The position numbers were made by a program, and so were the translations under genes. This document shows, piece by piece, positions 14,601-21,404 of a stretch of 21,404 nucleotides of DNA. The notes beneath the pieces were generated by a model. That model made no database searches and had not been told where the DNA came from. It saw nothing but the letters and a program-made list of their open reading frames with translations. Where the stretch lies: the IMG/VR virus record IMGVR_UViG_3300022837_000114, positions 1-21,404 of that record; one strand, 5' to 3'. How positions within the stretch are numbered: position 1 is the first letter of the stretch; each line of letters begins with the position of its first letter. The DNA comes from a virus.

Positions 14601-17600
14601 GGTACTCAGGCGCAGGAGAGATAAGATCAGTAACCAACATGTCCACCTTGTCCATAGCAGATTCTAACTTCTTGCTAGGCTGCCCACGGAATCGGCGTAA
14701 GATATTCTGGATTATGTTTTTGAACTTGTCCCATAGCGTAATTCTTTCGCCGTTAACGGTGATACCCGCCAACTTGGATTGAAAATTAGGGTTACTAAAC
14801 GCCTCAGCTACAAACTCGTCTAAATTAGTGGCGCCGTAAGCGCTGTCCAGTCCCGAACGTATAGACTCAAACAAAGCGCGCATCTGTTTGGCGGCAGGAG
14901 TATTTTTAGCAATCTCGTGAGAGGTCACGGCGTGCATGGCTTCGTGCAGGAGTACGTGGTTAGATAAGTCAACGTCTTGGTTTAACGTAATCGTATCTGT
15001 CTTGGGGTCGTACAAACCCGCTACCGGCTCACCGGATTCGCTGACTACATTGCTAGCCATAACGACTTTAGTATTACCTAAGCCTTTCGAGATAGCTGCC
15101 GCAACGCGCTGTACGTTGTTGTCTTTGATCTTTGCTAGTTCGTCTATCGCACCACGCAGGTCTCCTGCTTCTAGCTTAGCAATAACCTCACTGGATAACG
15201 GGGCCGAAGTTTGCGCCATACTGGCAGTAGGTAAGGGCATACCCATATTGCGGCGGTTGAGCCTAACTAGTTCTCCAAAAAACTCGTTGCTTTCTGTGGA
15301 CAGGTTCTGACTTACCCACAGTTCCGCAGCTATTGCGGCGTCTGTCTTCGCTCCACGGTCGGCTACGTCGGCAGCTAATCTGGACAGTGCTCCGTTTATG
15401 TCCTTGTCTTTGTTGAAGTACTCAAAGAAAGGATTGCTCTTGTCCAAAGCCTTTAACTTCTTAACGTCTTCGTCTATGTTGGCGGCACGCTTGGAAGCTT
15501 TCTTAGGCTTGCTATTTTTGTTCTTGGCTTTGCGGCTAGCTTGGTCGCTTTTGTCTTGTAGGGCGGCGGTTTGTGCATCTAGGTCTTCGTCTGCCCCGCG
15601 CTCAGCGGCTATGACTTCTTCGTCTACATCAACCTCAACTTCTTCTTCAACTACTGTCTCAGCCGTACCCTCAACCACAGGGGCAGCAGACCTAGCAGCA
15701 ACATCGGCCTTAGTCTTTGCTGTCTCTTTGGCCTTATCTTGCTCAGCTTTCTTAGCAGCTTCGGCGCGCTTTTTGGCAGCTTCGGCGCGCTTTTTGGCAG
15801 CTTCGGCGCGCTGTTTAGCAGCTTCGGCACGCTTTTTAGTTTCTTTTGATGTAGGGGCTTTCGTAGCTTCCGGCTCAGCAGTAGTTTTAGCTTCAGTAGC
15901 AGAAGTTGTTTTTGTGCCCTTACTCCACGCATAAATATCGCTTGGAAAGCTGTATAAACTTTCTGGGTCAATACTTTTACTAACTCGCGGCCCGCTGTCA
16001 TATACTTGTCTAGCTACCAGAACAGTGTTAGCAGGTAGTTTAGTAGCTGCGTCATCAAAATCACTAAAGCTAAAAGAGCGGGAGCCATCACGGCCTACAC
16101 GTACAGGAAATTCTATAACCCTATCTGCGTAGACGTGCAATGGTACTGTAGCGCCTGTTACAATACCCTCTTCGCCCAGCGTGCCCTCTATTTGTGTTTC
16201 CCCGCTTTCTAAAGTGCCACTATAACTGGCAGCGACGTAAGGAGATGTTGATGCAAAAACCGCATAACCCTCTCTAGGTTCCCCACGTAACGCTGTTTCT
16301 GGAATGCTTTCTTCACTAGCAATTCCTCTGTATAAAACTAGTGGTTTCCCGTCTTCACCCGTTAGTTTTTTTACAGTATCTGTAGTTTCTTCCGTAGTTT
16401 CTTTCGTAGCCGCTTGCTCTTCGGCTTTCGCCCTTTTAGTGGCCGCACCTCTTCTGGCTACGCTAGCGCGCTTGGCTTTGGTAGTAATCTCACGCTCTTG
16501 TGCCGCTATCTCGGCCTCTTGAGCACCGCCCTCACGAGTAAAGGCAAACTTATCTTCTCCGCGCAGCACTCCGCCTTCAGGACCGAATAACCCACCCTGC
16601 TCGGCTTTCTGAGTTTCTAACTGAGCAAGTACTCGCTGCGCTTCGGCAATCTGCTCGTCTACAGTGGGGCCTTCTGGCGCGGGCTGTGCGGTAGTATCGG
16701 GAACAAATCGGTCCTGTTGACCTAAAGGAGCGGCTGCTTGATCGCGTATTTCTAACTGTGCTTGGCCCGGTACTTCTTCGCCACGAGTTTGCGCACGGTT
16801 TAATGCCGCAGCTAGAGGACTAGTAACCGCCCCAGCCGCAGGAATAGTTGCACGGGCAGCCGCATCCGCCGCTAGGTTTTCTTCTCTCTGGGCATCACGG
16901 GCTTGCGCAAACGCTTCTTGGGCCTGTACTGGTGCGGCTTTTTGTTGCGCAGTAACTTCTGCTTCTTGGACGGCAAACGCCGCTTCTCTTTCTGCTACTA
17001 TGCGGGCTTGTTCTTCTAAAGCGGCGTTGTTGAGTGCTTGCTCTTCTAAAGATAGCTGTTGTGGCGCTGTGGCTACGCTTTCTGTAGGTGTAGTGGGGGT
17101 AGTAGCTTCTAGGTTCCTAAAAGCGGGAAGGTTAAGTAGTCCAAACACCGCTTCGCGGCGCGCAGGGTTCTTCTTAGTTGTGGGCAAATTTGCATACCGT
17201 ACAACTTCCGCTGCCGCCGTGCGGGCTTCCTCTGCATTTGATAGGTCGAGTTTTGGTAACTCTTTGGCAAACCGTGAAGTCTTTGGTATCCCTAGTTTGG
17301 TAAGGTCCGCTTGGGTTACAGTCGTTCTAGCACCTGCTTGCAACTCTGGGAACATATCTAACTGTACGCCCCCGGGATTCTCCGCACGTAGTTTGGCTAC
17401 TTCCACTACCGCTGCCGCTTCTTCTGCTTCTTTGGCCGCCAAGAAATCACGGGCGAGTTGGGCTTCTCGGGCTTGTCGTAGTTCTGGGGCGACTTCAGCT
17501 AGTTCTGCGGAGCGGGCACGTTGTGCCGCACGATAGTCGTCTTTGTATCTTTCTGGGAACGCCGTACCGTCTGGCGCTACGAGTATCGCCTCTTGTCTAG

Positions 17601-18585
17601 GTGGGGGTAGGGTAGGACGCTCTTGTGGGGGGACAAAATCGGTCTCGATCTGAGCGGGTTCTGGGGGTACAAGCTCGCCTTCTATGCCGGTATCTAGTCC
17701 AAGTTCTTGCCTTTCTACTACAGAAAGCTCTCTACTTTTTCTCGGCGTTTTTGGTAACGCTAACTCAAACAGCCCTTGTAGCAAGCCGCCTACGCCCGCG
17801 CCCAAACCGAAAGACTCTCCAGTACCGGCGAACGTGCCTGTGTTGGGGTCGTACACACCCTGTGCAATTAGGTTCTGGCCTATCTCAGTAACGGCTTCCT
17901 GTAGTCCTTCTTCGCCAGCAGATTGCCCGACCCTACGTAGCCTACTGACAACATCGGTAGCAGTTTCAGACCCTAGCGCTTTTTTGAGTACGCCGAATCT
18001 TTTTACAATAGCTAGAGGCGCAGCCATCTCTAGTGCGCCCGGACCCATACCCAACGCCGCCGCGCGGCTAATCTCTTCTTCAGTAGCGCCCGCAGCCACG
18101 GCACGAGTAGCGGCTTCACCCGCCCCCGCAGCAACACCAGTAGCGCCCGCAGCCGCAATCCCCGCTAAACCGAACGGAGCCGCAGCAAGGAAAGGTAGCG
18201 TAGAGCCAAGGCCCTGACTAAGTTTGGATACTAGCGTATCGCGGTACAGCTCTTCTGGCCCAATAGCCTCCTGTACTGCCGCTCCACCACGCGCAATAGC
18301 CGCTCGCGCAGCTTGTTCTTGTTCTTCAGGCAGTAAGAAAGACGCACCGGTTAGCGCAGACTCGCCTAGCCCAGCAACACCCGCAGCAATACCCCTAGGA
18401 ATAGTACCTAAATACCCACTCAAGCGTTTGTTTGCTTCAGGGTAATCCGATTCTCTAGGGGCTTGTTGTGCCCGATCTTGCGCGGATATATCTCTAGCTA
18501 GCTGCGTTAGTCTCAGTACGGCGGGCGTATCACCTACTGCCTCTGCGTTACGTATTGCACTGAGGACTTTATTTAGTTCGGCCAT
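11662..18585 (-). CDS. Giant polyvalent virion protein (2307 aa): ART-like and metallopeptidase domains
   Basis: A single open frame occupies a third of the window. The N-terminus (1-45) is helical and is followed by Ala/Gly-rich hydrophobic segments at about 130-165 and 174-193. Residues about 200-740 are mostly low-complexity Ala/Glu/Gln/Arg sequence. At 745-885 lies an ADP-ribosyltransferase-like domain: LVLYRGI (Arg753), FASTSPYVAASY (Ser779-Thr-Ser781) and VYDSGP. RAEAAKK heptads at about 914-942 predict a charged helix. HEAMH (1214-1218) with DEFVAE (Glu1257, Glu1261) marks a zinc metallopeptidase. The C-terminal 1000 residues include YFPLYRKGDYWLQY (about 1555) and a hydrophobic stretch at 2025-2062 before DDEDEDFD, typical of large polyvalent protein-associated regions. 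Such proteins are thought to be packaged and injected with phage DNA. ATG 18585 follows TTAGGTAG. Confidence 0.85.
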   Translation of the reverse strand: MAELNKVLSAIRNAEAVGDTPAVLRLTQLARDISAQDRAQQAPRESDYPEANKRLSGYLGTIPRGIAAGVAGLGESALTGASFLLPEEQEQAARAAIARGGAAVQEAIGPEELYRDTLVSKLSQGLGSTLPFLAAAPFGLAGIAAAGATGVAAGAGEAATRAVAAGATEEEISRAAALGMGPGALEMAAPLAIVKRFGVLKKALGSETATDVVSRLRRVGQSAGEEGLQEAVTEIGQNLIAQGVYDPNTGTFAGTGESFGLGAGVGGLLQGLFELALPKTPRKSRELSVVERQELGLDTGIEGELVPPEPAQIETDFVPPQERPTLPPPRQEAILVAPDGTAFPERYKDDYRAAQRARSAELAEVAPELRQAREAQLARDFLAAKEAEEAAAVVEVAKLRAENPGGVQLDMFPELQAGARTTVTQADLTKLGIPKTSRFAKELPKLDLSNAEEARTAAAEVVRYANLPTTKKNPARREAVFGLLNLPAFRNLEATTPTTPTESVATAPQQLSLEEQALNNAALEEQARIVAEREAAFAVQEAEVTAQQKAAPVQAQEAFAQARDAQREENLAADAAARATIPAAGAVTSPLAAALNRAQTRGEEVPGQAQLEIRDQAAAPLGQQDRFVPDTTAQPAPEGPTVDEQIAEAQRVLAQLETQKAEQGGLFGPEGGVLRGEDKFAFTREGGAQEAEIAAQEREITTKAKRASVARRGAATKRAKAEEQAATKETTEETTDTVKKLTGEDGKPLVLYRGIASEESIPETALRGEPREGYAVFASTSPYVAASYSGTLESGETQIEGTLGEEGIVTGATVPLHVYADRVIEFPVRVGRDGSRSFSFSDFDDAATKLPANTVLVARQVYDSGPRVSKSIDPESLYSFPSDIYAWSKGTKTTSATEAKTTAEPEATKAPTSKETKKRAEAAKQRAEAAKKRAEAAKKRAEAAKKAEQDKAKETAKTKADVAARSAAPVVEGTAETVVEEEVEVDVDEEVIAAERGADEDLDAQTAALQDKSDQASRKAKNKNSKPKKASKRAANIDEDVKKLKALDKSNPFFEYFNKDKDINGALSRLAADVADRGAKTDAAIAAELWVSQNLSTESNEFFGELVRLNRRNMGMPLPTASMAQTSAPLSSEVIAKLEAGDLRGAIDELAKIKDNNVQRVAAAISKGLGNTKVVMASNVVSESGEPVAGLYDPKTDTITLNQDVDLSNHVLLHEAMHAVTSHEIAKNTPAAKQMRALFESIRSGLDSAYGATNLDEFVAEAFSNPNFQSKLAGITVNGERITLWDKFKNIIQNILRRFRGQPSKKLESAMDKVDMLVTDLISPAPEYRNATALPLAAAKGEERKVVDSLGKFVNDRVSSENIAAVSGFMRDAERTARKTLLDMLPLPAIANVIEREMPAISKLGRDLVNTIQDKAGARQKYLRKTNDTAAALTKAFKGRDEQKKIWDAVIGASTMDRVDPSKPRSDYKNDTGKLEKYDRLQKEYWSKLDQTSRDAYVTLRDSYAEMYAELKKTLEARIDALEKDPNLNKQLKDRILGELLSKEAIEPYFPLYRKGDYWLQYSAVNPDTGNIEPYKEAFESERQRQVAKDAILNDPEILDALRDPKVNKAGVAPETLFDFSEYDRIDEAKRRSQGNVEVGFAAKLLAELRKPRKDDKTGEPLKLDKQTEKMVLDMLLDAMPERGLARALQQREGVLGFKKDAIKVLRERMPNIVNQTVNLQYETELAKLNIAFEAEKKEAMNKPGLTLKDKQNITQTVGHFQEYIEFAKNPQLATWSRALKSAGFGMTLGFNVSSVLVNWTNLPIVVLPYLGGKYGYKDANRALFDAHKRFMATPKSRTTTGFGDVVFGTAAEGPSLTNVDYNDPATSPELQRYKILAELLDRRGQANTTMTSDALDMENPASTVWTKVNATMGYMFHQGERLNRQVSAMATFDLEMQSIADAKYKGDATKLTDADLEAAAQGALDAAELTNSGALTETAPRFAQSNLGSVLFMYKRFGVSMLYLQARMAKQAFDKNLTGDERTVAKKQLAGLFATSGLLAGVQGLPLYGVISFIMNTVFLDDEDEDFDTMASTFFSEGAYSGAINYITGADVAPRIGMTNLVFRSLPNKEQDSLVLQGLELFAGPVYGVANRAFGGIGLINEGEVYRGVEKMVPSFASNVMKSARYSTEGVTTLRGDPIVEDINPLAIAAQAVGLAPASYTQQLERNSVDKRIDRNVNTRRTKLLREYYIAKRTNDFGAMGDINERMQEFNEDNPDFPITPDTIERSLKQHERTSDVTKQFGGVTISPRRRETVLRARMEAAGEEY
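15758..15841 (-). repeat. Four tandem 21-bp repeats encoding RAEAAKK heptads
   Basis: Units at 15758-15778, 15779-15799, 15800-15820 and 15821-15841 share a 21-base sequence. The first two are identical, the third differs near its 3' end, and the fourth differs at a few positions. In the minus-strand reading frame each gives one seven-residue RAEAAKK-type heptad. The 21-base period keeps the frame and the helix phase, so copy number could change without disrupting the giant protein. Confidence 0.9.
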
Positions 18586-18602
18586 GTTTGCTACCTAAAG
18601 GT

Positions 18603-20297
18603 TTATTCGGCGTATTTTGCTAGGTCATCCGCAGCACTAGCCGCACTTGAGCCTCCCACGGTGCTTGCTAGTTGGCCTTTGGTATCTCTAAATCTTTTTT
18701 CTATTAAGTCTTGGCGTTTCTTAGCAAGAGCTTCCGCGTACTTGTCTTTGTCGTAGCTACCGAAGAACCCACCGTAAGTATCTTTGAACTCTTCCGCTGC
18801 GCGTAGGAATTCTGGGTCGGAGTCTATCCTAGCCATAATGCTTTCTAACAGCGCAGTATCTGCCGCTCGCTCAGAAGCCAACGAATCGGCCAACAGTTTA
18901 CTACGGAGTTCTGTATCCCTAAAGCCATATTCTGTTTCAAGGAGGTCTTTCCGCATATCTCGATCCGCTTGAGCTTGTGCCATCTCGTCTTGGCGTGCCT
19001 GCTCAGCCTGATTTATCTTGCGGCTTTCCTCGGCAATCTTAGCGAACTCAAAGCCTTTAGACGCACCCGCGCCCCTACCCAGTATCTCGGCAATGTCCGC
19101 AGCCTTATCGGCAAACGGCTTAGCTTTTTGGAGGAGTCCAGCTATACCGGTTTTGCTTGGCGCAGCCTTAGCCGCACGCGGCACTTCTGGTAGCTGCATT
19201 AGCTTTTGTGCCATCGTTAGTTCTTCTTTTGGCATCATGTTGCGTACGTCATACTTCGCAGCTAACCCAGCGTCGTTCTGGGGCATAGTTGGCTTGCCTT
19301 CCCTACGGGCGGCGTTTGCCTCAGCCCTTTTAGCTGCTTGCTGTTCTAGCATTCTTGTGGCTTCGCCGGACTCTATGCGGTCACGCCTTGCCTTAACTAT
19401 TCCAGTGGGTACTGCGCCAGTAACATCGACTGTATCAAGCGACGCTAGCTGTTCGGCAGTAATCCCCTGAGATGGGGGAAGTACGTTAAGTAGATTTACC
19501 CCCTCCTCACCAGCCCGCTCTACTTCACCACGGCGGATTTCTCTTGCTTCTTGTGTAGCTCTTGAAGGAGAAAGTAAATAGTCTTTGCCTTTACCAATAA
19601 GCTCAAACAACGCACCCAAGGGTATAATTGGCTCGTCATCTCCTTCAACTAGATCGCCCTTCGCATAACCTTTAACATCACCCCCCATAGCCATACCTTC
19701 GCTTGGGCCGTACATCATATCGCTCACTTTTTGCTTAAACGCGCTCGGGAACTGCTCTTCAAACATGCGGCGCTCTAGCTCTAGGGCTTGTCGGCCTTCT
19801 GGGCTTACTTTGTCTGGGTTCTTGTCGTAGTAGTCAAACTTCTTGAGGCCCTCTAAGTACTTGAGCATCTGAGCGTTTTCTTCAGGCGACATCTGAGGAA
19901 TAGGGCCTTTAGAATTTGCACCTACAACAGACCCATCAGGACCGGCATAACCCACAATACCGCCGTTAGCCATACGCTGCATATTAGGAGCGGCTTGTGT
20001 GGGTAGCCCCATAACAGGACGGTTTTGCGCTTGCATACTGCGCTGTCCTTGTTGCTGTACGCCCGGAGCTAAACGCTGCGACAGGCTTGTCTCCATCTGC
20101 CCTACCACATTTGCGGGCATAGGCATTTGCTGAGACATATCTCGCTCACGAGCGGCGGCCTCTACCATCTTAGTAGCTTCCTGCAAAGCAAGCGCGTACT
20201 TCAACTGAGGATCAACACTCTGCCTACGCATGAGTTCTGGTACGCCCAAGTCTTTTAGTTGGTCAATCTCGTATCCAATGCCGCCGGTCATAGCCAT
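18603..20297 (-). CDS. Met/Gln-rich virion-associated protein of unknown function (564 aa)
   Basis: This lies 17 bases upstream of the giant gene in the same operon. The N-terminus has a short helical domain (IDQLKDLGVPELMRR, then YALALQEATKMVEAAA), followed by a Met/Gln/Pro-rich linker. Two related Gly-rich motifs occur, MANGGIVGYAG at 109-119 and MAMGGDVKGYAKGD at 202-215. The second half is Ala/Glu/Arg-rich and probably coiled coil (about 400-540). There are no cysteine clusters, catalytic motifs or membrane segments. From memory, proteins with these GG-YA motifs accompany virion genes in marine phages. It is probably an internal or ejection protein, inferred from its position between the giant protein and a virion protein. 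The ATG at 20297 has only a weak upstream site; ATG at 20291 is an alternative. Confidence 0.75.
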   Translation of the reverse strand: MAMTGGIGYEIDQLKDLGVPELMRRQSVDPQLKYALALQEATKMVEAAARERDMSQQMPMPANVVGQMETSLSQRLAPGVQQQGQRSMQAQNRPVMGLPTQAAPNMQRMANGGIVGYAGPDGSVVGANSKGPIPQMSPEENAQMLKYLEGLKKFDYYDKNPDKVSPEGRQALELERRMFEEQFPSAFKQKVSDMMYGPSEGMAMGGDVKGYAKGDLVEGDDEPIIPLGALFELIGKGKDYLLSPSRATQEAREIRRGEVERAGEEGVNLLNVLPPSQGITAEQLASLDTVDVTGAVPTGIVKARRDRIESGEATRMLEQQAAKRAEANAARREGKPTMPQNDAGLAAKYDVRNMMPKEELTMAQKLMQLPEVPRAAKAAPSKTGIAGLLQKAKPFADKAADIAEILGRGAGASKGFEFAKIAEESRKINQAEQARQDEMAQAQADRDMRKDLLETEYGFRDTELRSKLLADSLASERAADTALLESIMARIDSDPEFLRAAEEFKDTYGGFFGSYDKDKYAEALAKKRQDLIEKRFRDTKGQLASTVGGSSAASAADDLAKYAE

Positions 20298-20309
20298 GGT
20301 AGTAGTCTC

Positions 20310-21143
20310 TTATGGTGTCGGTTCAGGTGTTGAGCCGGGAAGGAAATCAAGCCCTAGGTTTTTGTAAAGCTCACCCAAAACTCCCAGATACCCCAACCCA
20401 GTGGACAAACCGCTTTCCCCAACAAAGGTATTTTCTTGCGCGCTAATGGGTAGCCCTTCGAGCAGGGACTGCTGATACTGAACTTGTTTGTACGGGAAAT
20501 CTCGCTCTTCCATAAACTGCGCGTAGTCCGCTGCAACACCCTGCTGCTCGATGTCTCGCTGAATACCGCCTGCACTTTCTTGGGCGGCAAGAGCATCTAA
20601 ACCGTAGCGGTTAGTCCTGTCCTGTGCCGTCTGTGCGCGGTCTTGCTCGGTATTAAACTGCCCCATACCTTGGGTGTACGCAGTCTGCATGCCTGTACCG
20701 TAGATGTCAGCGAGGTTTCTAAGCAGGTTGCGCTGTCCTTCGGACTCCATGATAGCCTGACGTGACCCACCAAAAGCACCTGCTTTACCTAGCCTAGAGG
20801 CGTTTTGCACGCGCTGTATTTCTGCCCGCCTCTGAGCTTCGGCCATTTGCGGCTCTAAAGCAGCGTTCATAAAGGGAGACATGTAGTCCTGAGCGGTACT
20901 GCCCGAGGTGAAACTCGTAGGGGTAAACCCACCCATCTGAGACGTAGGCACGTTAAGTGCATTAAGCCCTTGGAACGCTGTAGTTTGTAGGTCAGACTGA
21001 CCCGCAGTAAGGGGGCCGCCATACGCTTGATACGGTTGGTTTGCTAGTGCTTCGCCTTTACCGAGCATGCCCGTTACGTAGGGGGCAGCCCAACCGGATA
21101 GGGACTCTGTGGTACTTGCTGGTGCGCCTATTGGATCAGCCAT
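20310..21143 (-). CDS. Virion protein, probable internal or ejection protein (277 aa)
   Basis: The protein opens with SLSGWAAPYVTGMLGKGEALANQPYQAYGGPLTAGQSDLQ-type sequence. Then come DYMSPFMNAALEPQMAEAQ and SRLGKAGAFGGSRQAIM at about residues 85-130, followed by long Gln/Arg/Ala-rich helices up to about 225 and a hydrophobic GLGYLGVLGELY near the C-terminus. This architecture is familiar from marine podovirus-like virion modules, where it is often labelled an internal virion or tail protein. The GGSR-containing segment is the most diagnostic part. Upstream AAGGAAAG, 4 bases before the ATG on the minus strand, supports the start at 21143. Gaps to neighbours are 10 and 12 bases, so it is cotranscribed with them. 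Confidence 0.8.
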   Translation of the reverse strand: MADPIGAPASTTESLSGWAAPYVTGMLGKGEALANQPYQAYGGPLTAGQSDLQTTAFQGLNALNVPTSQMGGFTPTSFTSGSTAQDYMSPFMNAALEPQMAEAQRRAEIQRVQNASRLGKAGAFGGSRQAIMESEGQRNLLRNLADIYGTGMQTAYTQGMGQFNTEQDRAQTAQDRTNRYGLDALAAQESAGGIQRDIEQQGVAADYAQFMEERDFPYKQVQYQQSLLEGLPISAQENTFVGESGLSTGLGYLGVLGELYKNLGLDFLPGSTPEPTP

Positions 21144-21153
21144 GATTCTTTCC

Positions 21154-21404
21154 TTACGCTAAAAATTTCTGGGGGTTAATCTGTCGCCCCTGTTCTTTGG
21201 TTCCAGTACGGGCTTTCCGTATCCTGTCCATCATACCGTATAGCTGTTGCGCGCCTGAGTCTGAATTTCCGTTACCTAAGTGGCTGACTACATCAGCAGG
21301 TATGACAAACTCCCCATCACTAAGGGCAGCGGGTTGTGCGTTGTCTATTGTAGCGGGGATTTGGTCCGCCATACCATCAGTACTTCCGCCTAAATAATAC
21401 CCTT
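21154..21404 (-). CDS. C-terminal part of a virion-module protein, truncated by the window edge
   Basis: The frame stays open to the right edge of the window. Upstream of the internal ATG at 21372 the codons read GYYLGGSTDG with no stop, and the whole C-terminal block then reads MADQIPATIDNAQPAALSDG, EFVIPADVVSHLGNGNSDSG and a helical MMDRIRKARTG. This block is, from memory, a recurring C-terminus of longer phage proteins next to virion genes, so the ATG at 21372 is probably internal and the real start lies beyond the window. The stop is TAA at 21156-21154. Function unknown. Confidence 0.75.
   Translation of the reverse strand, partial: GYYLGGSTDGMADQIPATIDNAQPAALSDGEFVIPADVVSHLGNGNSDSGAQQLYGMMDRIRKARTGTKEQGRQINPQKFLA

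Noticed and set aside
15758-15841. Possible CRISPR-like direct repeats
   Set aside because: The repeats abut without spacers and encode regular heptads in frame, so this is a coding tandem repeat.
15398-15934. Plus-strand 178-residue frame and other long plus-strand frames opposite the giant gene (12035-12328, 17000-17536, 17684-18217)
   Set aside because: They are Ser/Ala-rich mirror frames produced by the Ala/Glu/Lys codon bias of the minus-strand gene, with no ribosome binding sites or domains.

Overview
This window looks like part of a tailed dsDNA bacteriophage genome or prophage, most plausibly from an aquatic or marine bacterium. The case rests on tightly packed short genes with 1-, 4- and 17-base overlaps, a phage-type family A DNA polymerase without a 5'-3' exonuclease domain, a primase-helicase, a SleB-type cell wall hydrolase, and virion-type genes ending in a 2307-residue polyvalent protein. 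No ribosomal, tRNA, insertion sequence or CRISPR features were seen. The host cannot be named from this sequence. The marine inference comes from remembered resemblance of several small proteins to uncultured marine phage families, not from a search.

Layout. Bases 1 to 11585 are a plus-strand module for lysis and DNA metabolism. In order it holds an unrecognised small protein, the SleB-like endolysin, two small unknowns, a staphylococcal-nuclease-type nuclease, DNA polymerase A, a RecB/Cas4-like PD-(D/E)XK nuclease, a zinc-ribbon unknown, a basic HNH-like small protein, an SNF2-type helicase, a coiled-coil protein, a helix-turn-helix protein starting with TTG, a four-cysteine protein with an acidic tail that may bind single-stranded DNA, a primase-helicase and a last small unknown. 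Bases 11662 to 21404 are a minus-strand virion module. Read in its transcription direction, it holds the C-terminal end of a protein that enters from the right edge, a 277-residue virion protein, a 564-residue Met/Gln-rich protein and the 2307-residue giant. The two modules converge on a strong hairpin with a 23-base T tract at 11623-11663.

How it works together. Polymerase, primase-helicase, SNF2 helicase, nucleases and the putative ssDNA-binding protein form a nearly complete replication and recombination set. The polymerase carries leucine at the position equivalent to E. coli Pol I Phe762, a variant discussed in phage ecology as a marker of slower or temperate replication. The giant minus-strand protein combines an Ala/Gly-rich hydrophobic N-terminus, an ADP-ribosyltransferase-like domain, a charged heptad-repeat helix, an HExxH metallopeptidase motif and a long C-terminal region typical of large polyvalent proteins. 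Such proteins are thought to be packaged and delivered into the host with the DNA, so it is the best candidate here for novel biology.

Non-coding DNA is scarce. The notable pieces are a 13-bp hairpin with a T run just before the SNF2 gene, a perfect 20-bp palindrome before the primase-helicase, and the convergent terminator. Gaps inside the virion module are only 10 to 17 bases, so those genes are probably cotranscribed from a promoter beyond the right edge.
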